The translations under genes were made by a program, and so were the position numbers. Positions 60,800 through 64,000 of a stretch of 64,000 nt of DNA are shown piece after piece. The notes beneath the pieces were generated by a model. That model was not told where the DNA came from and ran no database searches. It saw only the letters and a program-made list of their open reading frames with translations. Every line of letters begins with the position of its first letter. Within the stretch, counting starts at the first letter, position 1. Source of the stretch: Sisyra terminalis (lineage: Eukaryota; Arthropoda; Insecta; Neuroptera; Sisyridae); the NCBI GenBank assembly GCA_958496175.1, contig OY292278.1, positions 39,680,001-39,744,000 of the forward strand, read 5' to 3'.

Positions 60800-61450
60800 T
60801 AATTTATATTTTCCCCAAATACATGTAAGTACGGTACAAGCTTTTCCCCAATAATTTCACATTCATTTGCTTGCGGCTGATAAGCGTTCATACGGGAAAA
60901 ATTAATTAAACACACATTTTATTAATAAAAGCCTTGATGTTATGGAAAAAGAAATGAAATGAAAGTTAAAAAAAAAACGTAGTAATATAATCTCGTCATA
61001 TGAACTACGTGGGCATATAAAATGTATCTGGACTAATGTGAAAAAAATGCAGTAGATATAAAATGTAGCAGATAGAGTTTTGCTTTCGATGCATTTGCAT
61101 TTCTATATATTTTTATGGCGGATAGAGCGGGGGGGGGGTGGCGGCAATGGAGGCAATGGAGCCGCTCAAACAGATAAAAATGTTGTAGAGGAAAATAAAA
61201 TAATGTGGCCAACTCTTTCATTTTCCACGAACCCAAGCACTCGTATAGTATCATCCAATTTTTATTATACGGCTGTAGCTTTGGCTGTTTTGTTTTATGT
61301 GGCTACATGCCACGTAAGTACGGGCCTGTTCATGTAATTTATTTCTCGGTATGATGATGATGACAAAATGATATCATTCGTCTTTGTTTTTCTCTGCATA
61401 TATTAGCTGCTGGCTCATAGAGACCGAGCGAGCTTTGCTTTATTACCAAA
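60800..61450 (+). promoter_or_regulatory. Possible promoter/5' UTR block of a gene starting at 61.2 kb
   Basis: Composition is less AT-rich, with a G run and CGGCAATGGAGGCAATGGAG at 61128-61165. The candidate coding exon 61203-61313 lies within it. This would suit the first exon and surrounding control region of a gene running rightwards. Confidence 0.3.
61203..61313 (+). CDS. Candidate first coding exon encoding a signal peptide (gene continues off-window)
   Basis: ATG at 61203 opens MWPTLSFSTNPSTRIVSSNF then YYTAVALAVLFYVATCH, ending exactly at CAC|GTAAGT, a near-ideal splice donor, in phase 0. A polar, Arg-containing N-region followed by a 15-residue hydrophobic core (YTAVALAVLFYVATC) is what a secreted or type I membrane protein's signal peptide looks like. 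An earlier in-frame ATG exists at 61089 (MHLHFYIFLWRIERGGGGG), but 61203 gives the more ordinary start. No following exon was found before the window ends. I do not recognise the protein; long-intron cell-surface genes often begin this way. Confidence 0.4.
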
Positions 61451-61950
61451 GCTTACCAAGCTCAAAGTAAAATGTATGTAATATCATTAGAAAGAGTTAT
61501 AAGGACTATTATCGTTCTGCGTTGCAAATGTATGACTAACTACCGGGCTTTTTTGCCCCGAAAAAGATTAAAATGCTGAAATTATAAAAATTGAAAATTA
61601 ACCTAAAACTGCAAGTTTTTGTGTCGTGAAAATATAACAGGCTCATTTTAGAAGCTCTATGAAATAAACCCTATATTAATTTTTCAACAAAATTTTGCTT
61701 TTCTTCATTAATTAGTTTAATTAATTTGAACTTTGATTTTTCATAATTTAGTGGAGTACACGTAGTTAATATTTTCTTTTTAAATTTTATAATTTTTATT
61801 AAAAATCCAATAAATTACCAATTAATTACTAATTATTGTTTCATAGTTATTAAACGAAAGTTCCAACGCTTACAAGTTTAGGCTAACTTTAAGAATTTTA
61901 TCATTTGAATCTCGTCCATTGTTTCAACAATTAATAATTTTTTTTTTTAG

Positions 61951-62227
61951 TTTGGGATTTGGACTTTATTAATGAATATGTCAAATTATAAATTATTAAA
62001 TTGTTAAGTGATTATTATTTTATACGTCAATTTATATATTTGAAAAAAATTCAAGAAAGTTTTTTAAAACATCAATACATTTACAAGGAAGAGTACAGCT
62101 GAATAACATGCTATCTTGCTTTATATGTTAACTTTAAATTTTACCTGAAGAAGCAGAAACAAAGTCTGCGAAACGTTGCAATTTTTATAATTTGACATAT
62201 TCATTTATAAAGTCCAAATCCCAAGAT
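61951..62227. mobile_element. Palindromic element enclosing a hammerhead-like motif
   Basis: TTTGGGATTTGGACTTTATT and AATGAATATGTCAAATTATAA (61951-61992) are complemented by TTATAATTTGACATATTCAT and TTATAAAGTCCAAATCCCAA (62185-62226). Arms are about 42 bp. The motif at 62135-62190 lies at the inner edge of the right arm. There is no coding capacity. Confidence 0.65.
62135..62190 (+). ncRNA. Hammerhead-ribozyme-like motif, copy 6
   Basis: CTGAAGA (62145-62151), one A, stem GCAGA, loop AACAAAG, stem TCTGC, GAAAC (62170-62174), GTT, GCAATTTTT. Stem I can form as C/G, TT/AA and AAA/TTT with internal mismatches. Stem II is a fourth distinct, fully paired sequence. Here GTT takes the place of GTC, which is still an allowed NUH site. 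Confidence 0.45.
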
Positions 62228-62439
62228 AAAAAAAAATAGGAATTTTATTTTAAATTGGTTCTTCTTCAACGTTCTACTCCTTCATCAATACCACAAATAA
62301 ACTCACATAATTAAATTCAAGTTAAATTTCTATCATTTGATTTTAATGACTTGATAATGGTTTGAGATACTTAATATAATTATAAACTCATTAAAATTCG
62401 GCCAGTCCAAAATAAAGGCTCAAATATTATCGTGATCTT

Positions 62440-62720
62440 GACAATTTAAAAGTTAATTAAACCATCTGATAAAGACATAAACGTGCGTTAAACGCGCCAC
62501 GTGGTTATGAGAACTTCATTGAGCACAGTCAACAAACGAAACACCCCCAATCATCCCTTGCATTAGCCTCGTGAATTGGACGGTTGAATTATATTATTTC
62601 AATTGTATGGTCAATGGTATTTGGGTAGGTGCGTTTTTATTTTATTTTATTTTTGGTTGTAAATACGCTTTGGACCAAAACCGCCCTCGGCCATTTCGTC
62701 TTTCCATTATATTGACGTAA
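62440..62720. promoter_or_regulatory. GC-richer noncoding block with CACGTG
   Basis: It includes AACGTGCGTTAAACGCGCCACGTGG and CCGCCCTCGGCCATTTCG in AT-rich surroundings. No frame is present. It lies about 1.1 kb downstream of the candidate signal-peptide exon and could be an intronic control element. Confidence 0.25.
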
Positions 62721-63072
62721 TTTATTGGTTGCAGTTTGTAAATTTATGATGAAATTTTAATAGGTTTTTGGGGTGTGCAAGTCTGTGTTTTTAAATAAAG
62801 TCAAACAGAATGTTAAATTTGTTTTATTGGTGTTTGAATGAATTCGGTTTATTTGAATTTCGACGCCAAATTTGTCGGTTGAGGTAAATAAAAATGTATT
62901 AAATTTGGTTATCAAATATAAGAGGTTTTGAAGATTAAATTTTGTATTAAAGCGTAAAAAATATATGGTTTTTGGCTTTGGTAAGATTAAGAATGTTTTA
63001 TGAATATAAAATTTATTTTTATCCGAAAACCGTTTTATTTTTTTAAAGATACAATTTGATAAAGCTATAAAG

Positions 63073-63291
63073 CATTGTTTCCTAACCTGTGGTCCGCGGA
63101 CCCCTGGGGGTCCGCGAGCCTATGTTTGGGGGTCCACGGTCTCATTTGAAAAAGTTTGTTTTTTGTTTTTTAATTTAATGAACTAAAATACAATATTGTT
63201 CGAAAATTGCACGTTTTTTTCAATCAGGGTTCCATGGCATTATGCTTTATTTTCTTGGGGGTCCGCGGCTGAAAAAGATTAGGAACCGCTG
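63073..63291. mobile_element. hAT-like MITE, 219 bp, with 8 bp duplication
   Basis: The left end CATTGTTTCCTAACCTGTGGTCCGCGGACC and right end GGGGGTCCGCGG...AAAGATTAGGAACCGCTG are inverted, the form seen in widespread hAT elements (xxxGTTCCCAACCTGTGGTC). The flanks CTATAAAG (63065-63072) and CTATAAGG (63292-63299) are an 8 bp target duplication with one mismatch. It is non-autonomous. Confidence 0.75.
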
Positions 63292-63299
63292 CTATAAGG

Positions 63300-64000
63300 C
63301 ATAAAATCAAACGTTAACGGGAAAAAGAAGACTAGAAAATATTTAAGTTGAAGTATCCGCATTTTTACATCAAGATAGTGGCATTTATCTTCCATCCAAA
63401 ATTTTATCCGAAGGATAAAGAAAAATTGCATATTTTTCCTAAGAATAATGATATGTTTAAGATAATCATGTAAAATTTATTTAACATATAAGTTTATATG
63501 TATTACTAAACTTTCTTAAAGAAATGGTTCATGAGTGAAAATTCCAGTTCGATTATAAATAAGAAAATATTCTACTTTCTATAGAATGTCTCAAAAGAAA
63601 TAGATAGCAAAAAGATTTATAAACCGTAAAAGAGATGAAATTTCGCTGACCAAACTCCAGGTTGGATATTTATATGGTGTTACAGGTCTGATAATTGTTT
63701 TATTAATTATCATTATATTGTAAGTAGATAACATGAAGAATAAACAACAAAAGAACGAACAAGATTGGCAATTTGTTAACTCTTTCATGCTTAAAAATTC
63801 GAAAAGGCTTAGTTATTTTTTTAGCCACTAGCAGCGCATTGTCGCAAAAAACTTGCCATACTAAATTGTTAATTGTTGATCGCTTTTTTATAGCTATTTA
63901 ATAGTCAAATAAATCAATAATAAAATAAATTAATTCCTTGTGAATTATATGAAAATGTTTTAGCTCTTTTAAAATCGGTATAATACTGACGCTAGAGCCC
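63300..64000. other. AT-rich, no gene recognised
   Basis: A 65-codon minus frame (63788-63591) contains MIINKTIIRPVTPYKYPTWS. This resembles the jockey-type thumb (xKTxLRPVxTYxxPxWS), so a short decayed LINE piece is likely there. Otherwise nothing was seen. Confidence 0.4.

Overview
The window is AT-rich animal DNA, almost certainly from an insect. It has spliced genes with 52-58 bp introns, insect-type mobile elements and a recognisable insect Ndae1-like anion transporter. The short introns and transporter sequence would suit a fly, but the order cannot be settled from the sequence alone.

Layout. (1) 1-23.2 kb, + strand: a large SLC4-family gene (Ndae1-like, Na+-driven anion/bicarbonate exchanger). 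Its first exons lie upstream of the window. Ten coding exons run from 5470 to 19291 and join in frame. There are two symmetric cassette exons, one further candidate 21-codon cassette, a possible early stop by intron read-through, and a far alternative last exon (22813-22905) that would give a C-terminus ending ETSV, a PDZ-ligand pattern. Its introns are filled with transposon remnants. (2) 23-37 kb: no convincing protein gene; repeats, a tRNA-Val gene, a LINE fragment, a TTAA-flanked MITE and GC-richer islands. (3) 37.9-47.5 kb, - strand: two tandem paralogues related to cytosolic non-specific dipeptidase (CNDP2, peptidase family M20), each with four exons and the same junction phases. Both keep an intact reading frame but have lost most metal ligands and the catalytic base, so they look like paired pseudoenzymes. 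A tRNA-Arg gene and a 913 bp foldback element with a coding-like core lie between them. (4) 47.5-64 kb: LINE fragments, foldback elements, a second identical tRNA-Val gene, GC-richer islands, and at 61.2 kb a candidate first coding exon (signal-peptide-like, with a strong splice donor) of a gene that would continue beyond the window.

The most interesting signal is a small structured motif found six times (28.0, 34.3, 48.8, 48.9, 55.6 and 62.2 kb): CTGANGA, a hairpin, GAAAC, then usually GTC. The hairpin differs between families but stays base-paired, and the boxes match the hammerhead ribozyme core apart from one extra nucleotide before stem II. Most copies sit inside short palindromic repeats.
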